Of a stretch of DNA of 64,000 nt, positions 9,808 through 18,571 are shown piece after piece. The stretch lies in contig JAKVCU010000064.1 of assembly GCA_022448955.1 (NCBI GenBank), positions 1 through 64,000 on the forward strand, read 5' to 3'. The notes under the pieces are model-generated. The model saw only the letters and a program-made list of their open reading frames with translations. It was not told where the DNA came from and ran no database searches. This stretch comes from Saprospiraceae bacterium (GTDB lineage: Bacteria > Bacteroidota > Bacteroidia > Chitinophagales > Saprospiraceae). Position numbers and translations under genes: made by a program. Position 1 is the first letter of the stretch, and every line of letters starts with the position of its first letter.

Positions 9808-9967
9808 AGTTGCTGGTCTACTTTTTTGATATTTTAATTATCTAATCGAATAAATTGACAGTTAGTTGATTTTATCCAATATTGTTTTTTATTTTAGACT
9901 TACAAAATCCGCCTTAAACGGCAAATTTTCTATAAAACTAATATGGAACCAAACGATTAACCAAATC

Positions 9968-10041
9968 GGGGATATAGCTCAGTTGGCTAGAGCGTTTGAC
10001 TGGCAGTCAAGAGGTCGAGGGTTCGAATCCCTCTATCTCCA
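9968..10041 (+). tRNA. tRNA-Ala (anticodon GGC)
   Basis: A complete cloverleaf: acceptor GGGGATA (9968-9974) with TATCTCC (10034-10040), D-stem GCTC/GAGC, anticodon stem 9995-9999/10007-10011 around the loop CTGGCAG with GGC at 10002-10004, and T-stem GAGGG/CCCTC around TTCGAAT. The acceptor contains the G3-U70 wobble pair that is the universal alanine identity element, supporting the anticodon-based call. CCA is not encoded. The discriminator base is A at 10041. Confidence 0.95.
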
Positions 10042-10150
10042 CTTTTTCCACCACCTTGACTTTATAAAAACCTATTATTCTCTATTTTATAAATTATGAT
10101 TAATTTAATCCTGACATTTACTGACGGTAAGTGCCATATGTGACAAAAAA

Positions 10151-10189
10151 AACTAGCTACAAAACCCAAAAAAAGTTTGCAGCTAGCTT
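10151..10189. terminator. Bidirectional terminator between tRNA-Ala and terminase-like remnant
   Basis: CTAGCT (10153-10158) pairs with AGCTAG (10181-10186), extended inward by the CAAAAC / GTTTG arms. The leftward strand then reads through eight T residues, a classic intrinsic terminator for the leftward small ORF; rightward it is followed by a short T run and could end the tRNA transcript. Confidence 0.6.
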
Positions 10190-10229
10190 TTAAACATTAT
10201 GAAAAATAGAGAAATAAGATGAAATATCT

Positions 10230-10430
10230 TTATGATTTTATACCAAGTAGCTCTGCTACTGGATCAAAATCCTTTCCTGGTTCGCTTTGCATCTTAATTT
10301 TATCTCGATAATATGGAGTGGTACCCAAAAGTTTAGCTGTCTTATTTATGCGCTCCATGGCTAACCGCATAGCGATCAACGTAGGATTTTTCCTTTTCTG
10401 CTTATTCTTATCCACGTAAAAAGTACTCAT
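10230..10430 (-). pseudogene. Terminase-small-subunit (P27-like) C-terminal remnant
   Basis: The only ATG-initiated frame gives 66 residues (MSTFYVDKNKQKRKNPT, then LIAMRLAMERINKTAKLLG, TTPYYRDKIKM). The arrangement NP-x(n)-helix-LG-[FT]TP-x-x-R-x-[KR]-I resembles the C-terminal part of P27-type phage terminase small subunits, which usually end NPxxR...LGLTPxSRxRI. The open frame continues upstream of this ATG for about 30 codons (to a TAA near 10520) without another ATG, reading SSGFIQVNTSDG, as expected for a truncated longer protein. A strong leftward terminator follows it. No other phage genes are nearby. It could instead be a genuine small gene; the phage assignment is inference from motif layout. 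Confidence 0.4.
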
Positions 10431-10561
10431 CGCAGAGGCTAGCCCATCACTTGTATTTACTTGTATAAATCCAGAAGATACCTTTGATGGACGTGTTTCG
10501 TTTGAGGGGAGTAATTTTAATTACAGCTGGATTACGACAAATGGGCATATCCTAAATGGTG

Positions 10562-10739
10562 TAAGTAGTTGGGCTAGACCCTATCAGCCTCTGGCTGGAA
10601 ATGGTATAATAAAATTCAGCCGGAGGCTGACAGGGTTTAACGCCCCTTCGAAAATCATAAGAAACTGACGATAGAAAAGTTACGCATGATTTTCGAAGGG
10701 ATAATTTTATTACACAGGCAATCTTGACTAGCCGCATAA
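10562..10739 (+). repeat. Palindromic repeat, copy A
   Basis: The 31-bp core at 10659-10689 (ACTGACGATAG ... AGTTACGCATGA) lies inside a perfect 15-bp inverted repeat, arms 10644-10658 and 10686-10700 (CCCTTCGAAAATCAT and complement). A second nested pair is gtataataaaatt (10604-10616) with 10703-10715, 12 of 13. The right end (tgactagccgc) is the inverted form of the GCGGCTAG end of other copies, and the left end (taagtagtt, cagcctctggctgg) is their inverted right end, so the flanks are inverted relative to the core compared with copies C and F. Confidence 0.8.
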
Positions 10740-10854
10740 GTATATTATGCCTTTTCGCTGTATAATAACGATGGTGCAAATAATCGATTGACTGAAAGGG
10801 GATGTTTATCTAATTGATATGATTCAGCGAGATTAATTTTGTGTGAACTAATTA

Positions 10855-10895
10855 AAAAAAAATTGCTATTCATTTTATGGGAGGCAATTTTTTTT
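10855..10895. terminator. Hairpin with A/T tracts upstream of SNF2 gene
   Basis: Twelve-bp perfect stem, AAAAAAAATTGC (10855-10866) with 10884-10895, loop 17 nt. The form is that of an intrinsic terminator working in either direction, but no gene ends here, so it may be a relic or a leader attenuator. Confidence 0.4.
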
Positions 10896-10963
10896 AGAGA
10901 TAATAAATAATTTTTCTTAGGTTGTAACCTTGTTTAAAATTATAGAAAAAGAGGGGGTGTAAG

Positions 10964-13900
10964 ATGATTACTATTGGATTTTTAAAAAATATTTTACAGC
11001 AGAAATTTCACTATCAGGCCTTGAATAGTGGGAAAAAATTATTCGAAGATCATGCTGTATTCAACTTGAGCATAGGCATCAATGATATAAGGGCAACTGT
11101 CCTAGATTTGGGCCAAGTATTAAAAGTAGAATTTGAAATAGAAGAACATGGCGAATTAATTGAATTAAACGGTAGTTGTACCTGTGGTGAGGCGAATTGC
11201 AGACATCAAGTTGCGGTTTTGCAAGCAGCCATTGAATTTAAAGAGAAATCAAAAAGTGGCTTTAAACAGGTGCAAAAACTTTCTGTTCCAGAAAAGCTAG
11301 AAGGTCGGTTTGCAGGTGAGTTTCGTGAACTTCCAATAGATCATGACTTATATCATGCGATAAGCAAGTATCGATCTAAATCTTACGTACCACTCTCTTG
11401 GTCAGACCAACTAGATGGAAAATTCCTATCTCCTACAGAAATTGAAATCAAAAAGAAACCTTCTAATAATATACTCTCGTTTTCAAAAGAGAAAGATCAT
11501 ATTCGAATAAAAATGGAGGATGGGAAGGTATTCGTCAAGTGCATGACCTGCAATAAAGAAGGTCATACGCTTTGCCCTCACCAAATGACCTTACTTATGG
11601 CTGCAGTTGCACCATTAAAAGGGTTTGATTTTCATAATCCTGTTAAAAGTTACCAAAAGATTCTTTCTACTAGGTCGATATTCAAAGAGCTAGATGGAGA
11701 GGTACTCCTGAAATACTTTGATGTAAAGTTATCAAGGAAAGGGGTAACACTTCTAGCCAAACAAAATAATATTATAGGCGAGGAATGGTCGGAAAGTATG
11801 CAAAGTATACAATCGAGAGATAAGGCTGAAAAGCACCGAATGAAAGCCTTAACGATCGATCGTTTGCAAGAAGGGCGAGATCAGGAGTATGCCTTTGTTT
11901 GGACAAGGCCACAAAATTATGATACCTCTATTGATCTAAGTATTCTATTTGCCAAAGGGGTTGGATTTAAGAGTAAGTCTGGAATAAAAGATTTGAATAA
12001 GATTTTGGAAAAGATTCCAAAAGGCTTTCCTGAACCATTACAAAAAATGGCACAATCCCTCTTCTTTCAATTGCAAAATGGTACAAAAGATCAGCAATAT
12101 GTAGGGCTGAAATCTTTTATCGAAAAGTATATGGGTGAACTCAATAAAATTCATCAATATACCTATGATGGGATATACTTGTCTCATAATGCGCCTAGGA
12201 TTACCTCCTTCAATTTAATCAAATTTGTTCCAGAGGAGTTAGAGTGCAAATTTGTGATAGAAGTAGTGGATGGTATGACTCATTTGCAAAGAATAGTGAC
12301 ACATAATGGTTCGCCTTTTGATATGTCGAAGGTGAACTACTCCAATCCTGTTTTTTGCGCTACTAGTTATTTAGCATATCTTACGCCACATGCCCGTTTT
12401 TATGAGCTGATGGAGCTTTTCCCGCAAGGGTATGATACCGTTATATTAACGGTCTTAGACGACTATCAAAAAGCTAGCTTAGTTTCACAATTACAAGAAT
12501 ATGGTGAGGTTTCAGTACCAGATGATTATTTAAAGAAGGAAGAAAGGATACCGCATCCAGAGCTACAAATCTTACTTCAAGAAGCAGGTGAGTTTGTCTT
12601 ATTTGAACCTCGAATAACTTTTGGAGAGTATAGTTTTAATGCCTTCGAAAAGAATCTTTTTGTTGTCACAGATAAATTGTACAGAGTAGCAGAAGAGGAT
12701 CGAAAGTTTTTAATTGATTTTTTACGGAAGTCGCATAAAAAATTTGATATCCCTTTCCAAGTTCAAGATTATGTTTATTTGGAAATTAAGGAAATGATCA
12801 ATAATTATTGGTTTGTTCATTTTAATGAGGCTTGTGAGACAGCTGGAATTGAAGTACTTGGATTAAAGGAGCTGAATAAATTTAAATATTCTACTCAACG
12901 AGCTAACACTTATGTCCATATCAAATCAGGCATCAATTGGTTCGATGTACAAGCTGGTATCTCATTTGGTGATGAAGTGGTGAAAACAGCAGATTGGATT
13001 CGTGCTTTACGCAATAAACAGACTTATGTCAAATTAAGTGATGACACCTTGGGCATTCTCCCAGAAGAATGGTTGGAGCAAATGCGAAATGTACTTGCTG
13101 TAGCAGATATCGAAAAAGGGGACATCAAAATTTCAAAATATCGTTTCAATATTATAGAAGAGCTATTTAATGAAATTGATGATCAAGAAATTTTAGCAGA
13201 GTTAGCAGAAAAAAAGGCTCGATTAATAAATCTAGATACCGAAAAGGAGTATACCTTACCTTCGAATATAGACGCTACATTAAGGGAATATCAAAAATAT
13301 GGATTTAGGTGGCTAAAGTTCTTAAATGAATCTGGCTTTGGAGGAATCCTTGCAGATGATATGGGTTTGGGGAAAACGATCCAAGTGATTACTTTATTAG
13401 CAGATCAATTAGATCATGCGCCTTCGTTAGTGATTGTACCCCGAAGTTTGTTGTTTAACTGGGCCGCTGAGCTAGATAAGTTTTGTCCTTCTTTGCGTTA
13501 TACTATTCATCATGGACCTGATCGTACAAAGAGTATGGATGATCTGGCTAATAATAATATTATTATTACAACTTATCATACCGCAACAAATGACATCTCA
13601 TTTTTGAAAGATTTTGAGTTTAATTATATAGTGCTTGATGAGTCACAAGCCATTAAAAATCCAGATTCTAAACGCTATAAAGCTATGCGCTTGTTGCGAT
13701 CTCATCACAAGCTAGCTATGACCGGTACCCCAATTGAAAATAACACATTTGATTTGTTCTCACAATTGAGCTTTACTTCTCCTGGCTTGTTAGGCGGTAA
13801 AACTAGTTTTAAAAATAATTTCTCTGTCCCCATTGATAATAATGGTGATAAGGCTGCTGCTGCCTTATTAAAAAAACTAATTCATCCCTTTATTTTGCGT

Positions 13901-14659
13901 CGCACAAAAGAACAAGTAGCTCAAGACCTTCCAGAAAAAACAGAAACGGTGATCTATTGTGAAATGGATAACACACAAAGGAAGCTGTACGAACGATTGA
14001 AGCTGAAAATTAAGCAGGATATTGAGGCTAGTATTGAAGAGAAAGGCCTTAACCAGTCAAAATTTAAGATACTGGATGGCTTACTTCGACTTCGTCAAAT
14101 GTGTAATTCTCCTTTATTGGTAAATCCAGCATTTTCTGGAGAAAATGCTAATTCCGTAAAGATTAATACCTTAATGGAGAATGTGACAGAAGCCATTAGC
14201 CAAAATCATAATGCGCTTATTTTCTCTCAATTTGTAAGTTTATTAAGCATTATCCGAAAAGAGTTTGATGCGCGAGATATTAAATACGCCTACTTAGATG
14301 GTTCTACGAAAAACAGACAAGCAGAGGTAGAAAAGTTTATGGAAGACGAGGGGGTCAAAATCTTCTTGATCAGTATTAAAGCAGGTAATACAGGGATGAA
14401 TCTGACAAAGGCAGATTATGTCTATATCGTTGACCCCTGGTGGAACCCAGCTGTTGAAGCACAGGCCATAGATCGAACACACCGAATTGGTCAAGAGAAT
14501 CACATTTTTGCTTACAAGCTGATTTGTAAGAACTCTATCGAAGAAAAGATTCTTCAACTTCAAGCAAAGAAAAAGAAAATAGCTACAGACATCATTCAAA
14601 CAGACGAGAATATCATGAAGTCCTTAAATAAGGATGACTTAATGGCTCTGTTTGATTAA
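10964..14659 (+). CDS. SNF2-family DNA-dependent ATPase/helicase with zinc-binding N-terminus
   Basis: A 1231-residue SWI2/SNF2 protein. The N-terminal region has a SWIM zinc finger, CTCGEANCRH (about 73-82), and a second Cys/His cluster CMTCNKEGHTLCPH (about 192-205). The motor occupies about 770-1231: motif I ADDMGLGKT near 797, Ia VPRSLLFNW, II DESQ, III MTGTPIEN, IV FSQFVSLL, V GNTGMNLTKAD, VI QAIDRTHRIGQ. SNF2 enzymes of this SWIM type translocate on duplex DNA and remodel protein-DNA or RNA polymerase complexes; the specific role is unknown. The stop codon overlaps the stop of the convergent gene by 3-4 nt, with no space for a terminator. Confidence 0.92.
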   Translation: MITIGFLKNILQQKFHYQALNSGKKLFEDHAVFNLSIGINDIRATVLDLGQVLKVEFEIEEHGELIELNGSCTCGEANCRHQVAVLQAAIEFKEKSKSGFKQVQKLSVPEKLEGRFAGEFRELPIDHDLYHAISKYRSKSYVPLSWSDQLDGKFLSPTEIEIKKKPSNNILSFSKEKDHIRIKMEDGKVFVKCMTCNKEGHTLCPHQMTLLMAAVAPLKGFDFHNPVKSYQKILSTRSIFKELDGEVLLKYFDVKLSRKGVTLLAKQNNIIGEEWSESMQSIQSRDKAEKHRMKALTIDRLQEGRDQEYAFVWTRPQNYDTSIDLSILFAKGVGFKSKSGIKDLNKILEKIPKGFPEPLQKMAQSLFFQLQNGTKDQQYVGLKSFIEKYMGELNKIHQYTYDGIYLSHNAPRITSFNLIKFVPEELECKFVIEVVDGMTHLQRIVTHNGSPFDMSKVNYSNPVFCATSYLAYLTPHARFYELMELFPQGYDTVILTVLDDYQKASLVSQLQEYGEVSVPDDYLKKEERIPHPELQILLQEAGEFVLFEPRITFGEYSFNAFEKNLFVVTDKLYRVAEEDRKFLIDFLRKSHKKFDIPFQVQDYVYLEIKEMINNYWFVHFNEACETAGIEVLGLKELNKFKYSTQRANTYVHIKSGINWFDVQAGISFGDEVVKTADWIRALRNKQTYVKLSDDTLGILPEEWLEQMRNVLAVADIEKGDIKISKYRFNIIEELFNEIDDQEILAELAEKKARLINLDTEKEYTLPSNIDATLREYQKYGFRWLKFLNESGFGGILADDMGLGKTIQVITLLADQLDHAPSLVIVPRSLLFNWAAELDKFCPSLRYTIHHGPDRTKSMDDLANNNIIITTYHTATNDISFLKDFEFNYIVLDESQAIKNPDSKRYKAMRLLRSHHKLAMTGTPIENNTFDLFSQLSFTSPGLLGGKTSFKNNFSVPIDNNGDKAAAALLKKLIHPFILRRTKEQVAQDLPEKTETVIYCEMDNTQRKLYERLKLKIKQDIEASIEEKGLNQSKFKILDGLLRLRQMCNSPLLVNPAFSGENANSVKINTLMENVTEAISQNHNALIFSQFVSLLSIIRKEFDARDIKYAYLDGSTKNRQAEVEKFMEDEGVKIFLISIKAGNTGMNLTKADYVYIVDPWWNPAVEAQAIDRTHRIGQENHIFAYKLICKNSIEEKILQLQAKKKKIATDIIQTDENIMKSLNKDDLMALFD

Positions 14660-16107
14660 TTCTGCCAGTTCTTCTTTTCTTGTTCAATATGAGAGAGTTT
14701 GACAGTAATTCCATACTTTTCTTTGATGTGTTTGGCCAGCGCATCTGCTGAGTATACGGAACGATGCTGTCCACCGGTACAACCAAAGTTGACCATGAGG
14801 CTGGTAAAGCTACGTTCAATATAGTCTTCTACCGATTTGTCGACAATTCGGAAGACATTGTTCAAGAAGTCATCAATATTACTATGTTGCTTTAAGAAAT
14901 TAATAACGGGTTCATCACGGCCAGTCAGCTTTTTGTAAGGCTCGTAGCGGCCAGGATTGTGGATGGCGCGGCAGTCGAATACAAAGCCGCCTCCGTTACC
15001 AGAAATATCTTTGGGAATACCACCTTTTTTATAAGAAAAACTATTGATCGTGACCGTTAATAAACTAGAAGCTGATTTGATTTTATCAAATGGTTCGAAA
15101 GTTTTGGAGTTGATGATACCATGAAGCGCCGCTTTGAGGGCAGGAATTCTAACAGGTAAATTTATATTTTCTAAAATCCACTTGATATTCCTTAAAGCAA
15201 ATGGAATACTCTTTAAGAAATGTTCTTTCCTTTCGTACAGACCTCTAAATCCATAAGCGCCTAGTACCTGAATACATCGGATTAGAACATAGCCATAATA
15301 ATGTTCTACAAATTCTTTTCTATCGATATCAATCAGTTCTTCCACTGCATCCATGTAGTGCCCTAGCAATTCTTCCCGAATATCGTTAGGGATATTTGCT
15401 TTTGCTTGGAAAAGCAAGGAAGCTAAATCGTATTGTAATGCCCCTTTTCTACCACCTTGATAATCAATAAAAAATGGCTCGCCATTTTTTACCATAATAT
15501 TTCGAGTCTGAAAATCCCGGAACATAAAATAATTATGAGGAGCAGAAAGCAAGAAATCGGCAAAACGATGCATATCATCTTCTAATTCTTGCTCGTCAAA
15601 AGGCACATAAGCTAGCTTGAGGAAATAATATTTGAAGTAATTAAAATCCCAAAGGATTGATTGTCTATCAAAAGCCGAACGAGGATAACAAACACTATAG
15701 TCCAAACTTTCATCACCTTGTATTTGCAATTTAGCTAATTGCTCTACTACTTTTTTATAAATCTGTATCAAGTAATCTGGGAAATATTCTCCTTTAGTTA
15801 ATAGGTAACTATATAGGCTTGTAAATCCAAGATCTTCTTGAAGGTATATTTTTTGTTCTAGGTTCTCTGTATAGATTTCTGGTACAGGTAAGCCTTTTGC
15901 ATGAAAATGCTTAGAGAAAGAAAGAAAAGCAGTGGTCTCTTTGGGATCAGGGCTATAGGCACCAATTGCAGATTTTTTTTCCTTTTGTAATCGGTAATAA
16001 ACGCGGTCAGAACCAGAAGGAGCAAGAGGAAGAATTAGATCAGGAGCAGTGCCTGCCCATTGTTCGAATAAATCAGAAAGTTGATGTTCTAATTTGATGC
16101 TTGGCAT
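14656..16107 (-). CDS. AmgK-like sugar kinase fused to RapZ C-terminal domain
   Basis: A 483-residue two-domain protein. Residues 1 to about 320 are an aminoglycoside-phosphotransferase-fold kinase: LAPSGSDRVYYRL (nucleotide loop), catalytic FRDFQTRNIMV (HRDxxxxN variant with Phe for His) and metal site FFIDYQGGRKG followed by YDLASLL, as in MurNAc/GlcNAc 1-kinases AmgK. Residues about 345-483 match the C-terminal half of RapZ: SYKKGGIP, FDCRAIHNPG, FGCTGGQHRSVYSADALA. E. coli RapZ uses this half to sense glucosamine-6-phosphate and bind small RNA; the N-terminal P-loop half of RapZ is absent. Inferred role: phosphorylation of an amino sugar, sensed or regulated through the RapZ module. It is downstream of obgE-adk but separated by a palindrome. 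Confidence 0.8.
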   Translation of the reverse strand: MPSIKLEHQLSDLFEQWAGTAPDLILPLAPSGSDRVYYRLQKEKKSAIGAYSPDPKETTAFLSFSKHFHAKGLPVPEIYTENLEQKIYLQEDLGFTSLYSYLLTKGEYFPDYLIQIYKKVVEQLAKLQIQGDESLDYSVCYPRSAFDRQSILWDFNYFKYYFLKLAYVPFDEQELEDDMHRFADFLLSAPHNYFMFRDFQTRNIMVKNGEPFFIDYQGGRKGALQYDLASLLFQAKANIPNDIREELLGHYMDAVEELIDIDRKEFVEHYYGYVLIRCIQVLGAYGFRGLYERKEHFLKSIPFALRNIKWILENINLPVRIPALKAALHGIINSKTFEPFDKIKSASSLLTVTINSFSYKKGGIPKDISGNGGGFVFDCRAIHNPGRYEPYKKLTGRDEPVINFLKQHSNIDDFLNNVFRIVDKSVEDYIERSFTSLMVNFGCTGGQHRSVYSADALAKHIKEKYGITVKLSHIEQEKKNWQN

Positions 16108-16113
16108 GGAAGT

Positions 16114-16174
16114 GTATAATAGTTAACGATTAATGCTACAAAACTAAATGATTAAGCACGATTAACTATTATAC
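16114..16174. repeat. Inverted repeat between obgE and the kinase-RapZ gene
   Basis: Perfect 13-bp arms (gtataatagttaa at 16114-16126, complement at 16162-16174) with further partial pairing inside. It may terminate the obgE-adk transcript or act as an operator for the kinase gene, but no T-tract follows. Confidence 0.45.
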
Positions 16175-16199
16175 CCATCCGATAATTATTTGAATTATT

Positions 16200-17198
16200 T
16201 TAATCTTCTCTGCTAATGATTTTCCAAAGTATGTCTTTTAACGCTGTAAGCCCTGTTTGAGCTACTGAGGAAATAAAGATCACTGGTAAGTCATCTGGAA
16301 GTTCTTGTTCTATCATTTCTTTCAACTCTTCATCAATCATGTCAGCCTTCGTGATAGCTAAGACTCTCGGTTTGTAAATGAGTTCTTCATTATACATTTT
16401 TAACTCATTCAAAAGAATAGCATACTCTTTTTTGATGTCATCTGTATCACAAGGAATCATGAAAAGCAGGGTGGCATTACGCTCAATATGGCGTAAGAAA
16501 CGATGGCCAAGACCTTTGCCTTCGTGTGCTTTTTCAATGATACCGGGAATATCTGCCATGACGAAAGAACGCGTGTCACGATAGGAAACAATGCCTAGGT
16601 TAGGAACTAAGGTGGTAAATGCGTAATTCGCAATCTTAGGTTTAGCAGCTGTAATTACCGACAGGAGTGTCGATTTTCCAGCATTAGGAAAGCCAACAAG
16701 CCCAACATCCGCCAATACTTTTAATTCTAGGATTTTCCATTCCTCTTTTCCTTCCTCGCCCGGTTGGGCATAACGAGGAGATTGATTGGTAGCAGATTTG
16801 AAATGTGAATTACCGAGACCTCCACGACCGCCTGATAATAGGATTCGGGTTTCGTCGTGTTCTGTGATTTCGAATTCAATGGCTCCAGTTTCCGCGTCTT
16901 TAGCTACTGTACCTAATGGTACTTCTAGAATGATGTCCTCACCAGCTGCACCAGAACTATGGCTTCCACGGCCATTATCACCACGACCAGCAATAACGTG
17001 TTTACGATATTTCAATGCTAGTAATGTCCAAACATTTCTATTTCCACGAAGAATGATGTTGCCACCTCTTCCTCCATCACCACCGTCTGGGCCGCCACGA
17101 GCATTGAGTTTATCTCTGAAAAAATGCGCAGAACCAGCTCCTCCAGCACCAGAACGACAGCAAATCTTCACATAATCAACGAAGTTCTGCTCTGCCAT
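16200..17198 (-). CDS. obgE: Obg/CgtA GTPase
   Basis: A 332-residue ribosome-associated GTPase essential in most bacteria. Residues 1-158 form the glycine-rich Obg fold ([30 protein letters not shown]). The G domain follows with G1 [10 protein letters not shown]2 region [10 protein letters not shown]3 DIPG and G4 ITKADM. The C-terminal OCT domain of Gram-positive Obg is absent, as in most Bacteroidota. It functions in late 50S assembly and stringent-response control. It lies 7 nt downstream of adk in the same leftward operon. Confidence 0.96.
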   Translation of the reverse strand: MAEQNFVDYVKICCRSGAGGAGSAHFFRDKLNARGGPDGGDGGRGGNIILRGNRNVWTLLALKYRKHVIAGRGDNGRGSHSSGAAGEDIILEVPLGTVAKDAETGAIEFEITEHDETRILLSGGRGGLGNSHFKSATNQSPRYAQPGEEGKEEWKILELKVLADVGLVGFPNAGKSTLLSVITAAKPKIANYAFTTLVPNLGIVSYRDTRSFVMADIPGIIEKAHEGKGLGHRFLRHIERNATLLFMIPCDTDDIKKEYAILLNELKMYNEELIYKPRVLAITKADMIDEELKEMIEQELPDDLPVIFISSVAQTGLTALKDILWKIISRED

Positions 17199-17205
17199 AA
17201 TTTAC

Positions 17206-17781
17206 TTATTTAATTGCATCAATTTGCGCACAAAGGCGATCAAATATTTCTTCGATACTTCCCATGCCATCTACTTTTACAGAAGTGCCACTTTGAGCAT
17301 AAAAATCATATACCGGGAATGTATTATCTTTATAAACATCGATACGGTTGCGAATAACACCTTCGTCCGCATCGTCTTTTCTTCCAGAAGTTTTTCCTCT
17401 TTCAAGCAATCGGGTTACGATTTCAACATCCTCTACGTCTAGCATGATCAATTTAGAAATCTTCTGATCCATTTCAGCCATCAATTTATCTAAAGCCTCA
17501 GATTGAGGGATCGTTCTAGGGAAACCATCAAAAATGTAGCCTGCTACATCAGGATTTGCTTCTACTTTATTGCGAAGCATACCAATGGTAACACTATCTG
17601 GCACGAGTTCTCCCTTATTGATATAACTCTTCGCCTCAAGACCTAAAGGAGTGTTATTACCCATTTCATAACGAAATAGATCACCTGTAGAAATATGAAG
17701 AAGATTATATTTTTCAACCAATTTCGCTGCTTGTGTTCCTTTTCCTGAGCCAGGAGGGCCAAATAGTATTAAGTTAATCAT
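17206..17781 (-). CDS. adk: Adenylate kinase
   Basis: Catalyses ATP + AMP to 2 ADP. The P-loop GPPGSGKGTQAA lies at the very N-terminus, followed by the AMP-binding STGDLFR and the GFPRTIPQ segment. The LID is the short type (LLERGKTSGRKDD) with no zinc-binding Cys tetrad, typical of Bacteroidota adenylate kinases of about 190 residues. I chose the ATG at 17779-17781 (MINLILFG), because it places the P-loop at the usual distance, over the ATG at 17796. First gene of the adk-obgE pair. Confidence 0.95.
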   Translation of the reverse strand: MINLILFGPPGSGKGTQAAKLVEKYNLLHISTGDLFRYEMGNNTPLGLEAKSYINKGELVPDSVTIGMLRNKVEANPDVAGYIFDGFPRTIPQSEALDKLMAEMDQKISKLIMLDVEDVEIVTRLLERGKTSGRKDDADEGVIRNRIDVYKDNTFPVYDFYAQSGTSVKVDGMGSIEEIFDRLCAQIDAIK

Positions 17782-18025
17782 AAGTGGTCGTTCCATTTTT
17801 GAAGAAATGAATAAAAGGTTTTGAATTTGGCTTAGACGAAATGCAAAGATATAAAAAAGCCTGTCTTAGCCTATGGTCTTTGTTTTAAACAAATGAAAAT
17901 TCTGTAATCCTATTGTAAAATCATTTATAACAAAGATTATTTGGGATTAGTTTTTAGGGGACATTAGATTTTGCTTCTTGTAACCTTTTTCTTATTCATG
18001 CGACATTAGAGTTAAACAGCATTTG
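17782..18025. other. Divergent adk / ECF sigma intergenic region
   Basis: Carries the promoters of both flanking genes. An ECF-type promoter facing right is listed separately. No coding potential is seen. Confidence 0.5.
17979..18003 (+). promoter_or_regulatory. Candidate ECF-sigma autoregulatory promoter
   Basis: TGTAACCTTTT at 17979-17989 followed by CGAC at 18001-18004: an AAC at 17982-17984 and CGA at 18001-18003 with 16 nt between, matching the general ECF pattern AAC-N16/17-CGT with one mismatch. It lies directly before the ECF sigma gene (start 23 nt further), so the factor may activate its own operon. Read by eye only. Confidence 0.45.
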
Positions 18026-18571
18026 ATGAATCAACGGCAAAAAGAATTTACAGAATTGTATGAAAAATGCCACGAAGCATTCTTGCGTTATTGCTCTGCA
18101 CTAGCCTATGGCCGACTGGAAGTGCAGGACCTAGTACAAGATGTTTTGCTCTCTGCTTATACCCACTTTGATGCTATTCAGAAGAAGGAAGATTTGCTGC
18201 ACTACTTAATTCGCGCAGCTAGGAATCGTGCTATTAGTATAAGGCGAAGAAAACATTTTCAGACAGAAATTTTGGAGCATCAAAAAGAGCGACTAGTCGC
18301 TCAAGGATTAAGTCTTGAAATGGCCTTAGATGTTCAATTATTGTATTGGTGCTTAGATCAGTTACCTGAAAAACAAGGCGATGCGCTGCTGTTATTTGAG
18401 ATTAGTGGGTTTAGTATAAAAGAAATCGCTCACATTCAGAAGAGCAAGGAAAATGCCGTGAAAACTCGACTTAGTCGAGCGCGACAAAAACTGAAAGAGC
18501 TGATGGCGCAAAAGCCTAATGTCCATTCTACTCTAGGTATTCTAGGTACCCTAAAAACGATTACATTATGA
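18026..18571 (+). CDS. ECF-type sigma-70 factor
   Basis: A sigma factor of about 181 residues. Region 2 is seen in LRYCSALAYGRLEVQDLVQDVLL and SIRRRKH, and region 4 in LPEKQGDALLLFEISG followed by the recognition helix FSIKEIAHIQKSKENAVKTRLSRARQKL. The start is the ATG at 18026; the TTG at 18023 is less likely. It is translationally coupled to the next gene, with a 4-nt ATGA overlap at 18568-18571, as usual for ECF sigma/anti-sigma pairs. It probably controls an envelope response, given its membrane-bound partner. Confidence 0.92.
   Translation: MNQRQKEFTELYEKCHEAFLRYCSALAYGRLEVQDLVQDVLLSAYTHFDAIQKKEDLLHYLIRAARNRAISIRRRKHFQTEILEHQKERLVAQGLSLEMALDVQLLYWCLDQLPEKQGDALLLFEISGFSIKEIAHIQKSKENAVKTRLSRARQKLKELMAQKPNVHSTLGILGTLKTITL

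Larger units (their letters stand above)
10431..10963. other. Intergenic region: ancestral frame, palindromic repeat, hairpin
   Basis: Holds the upstream extension of the terminase-like frame (to about 10520), repeat copy A (10562-10739) and a poly-A/poly-T hairpin (10855-10895). A 75-residue frame at 10552-10779 lies inside the repeat and is not considered a gene. I see no clear promoter for the SNF2 gene except an AT-rich tract before it; its start codon at 10964 is preceded by GAGGGGGTGTAAG, a possible weak ribosome-binding site. Confidence 0.5.

Noticed and set aside
10552-10779. 75-residue antisense frame across repeat copy A
   Set aside because: It consists of the palindromic repeat itself and has no family resemblance.
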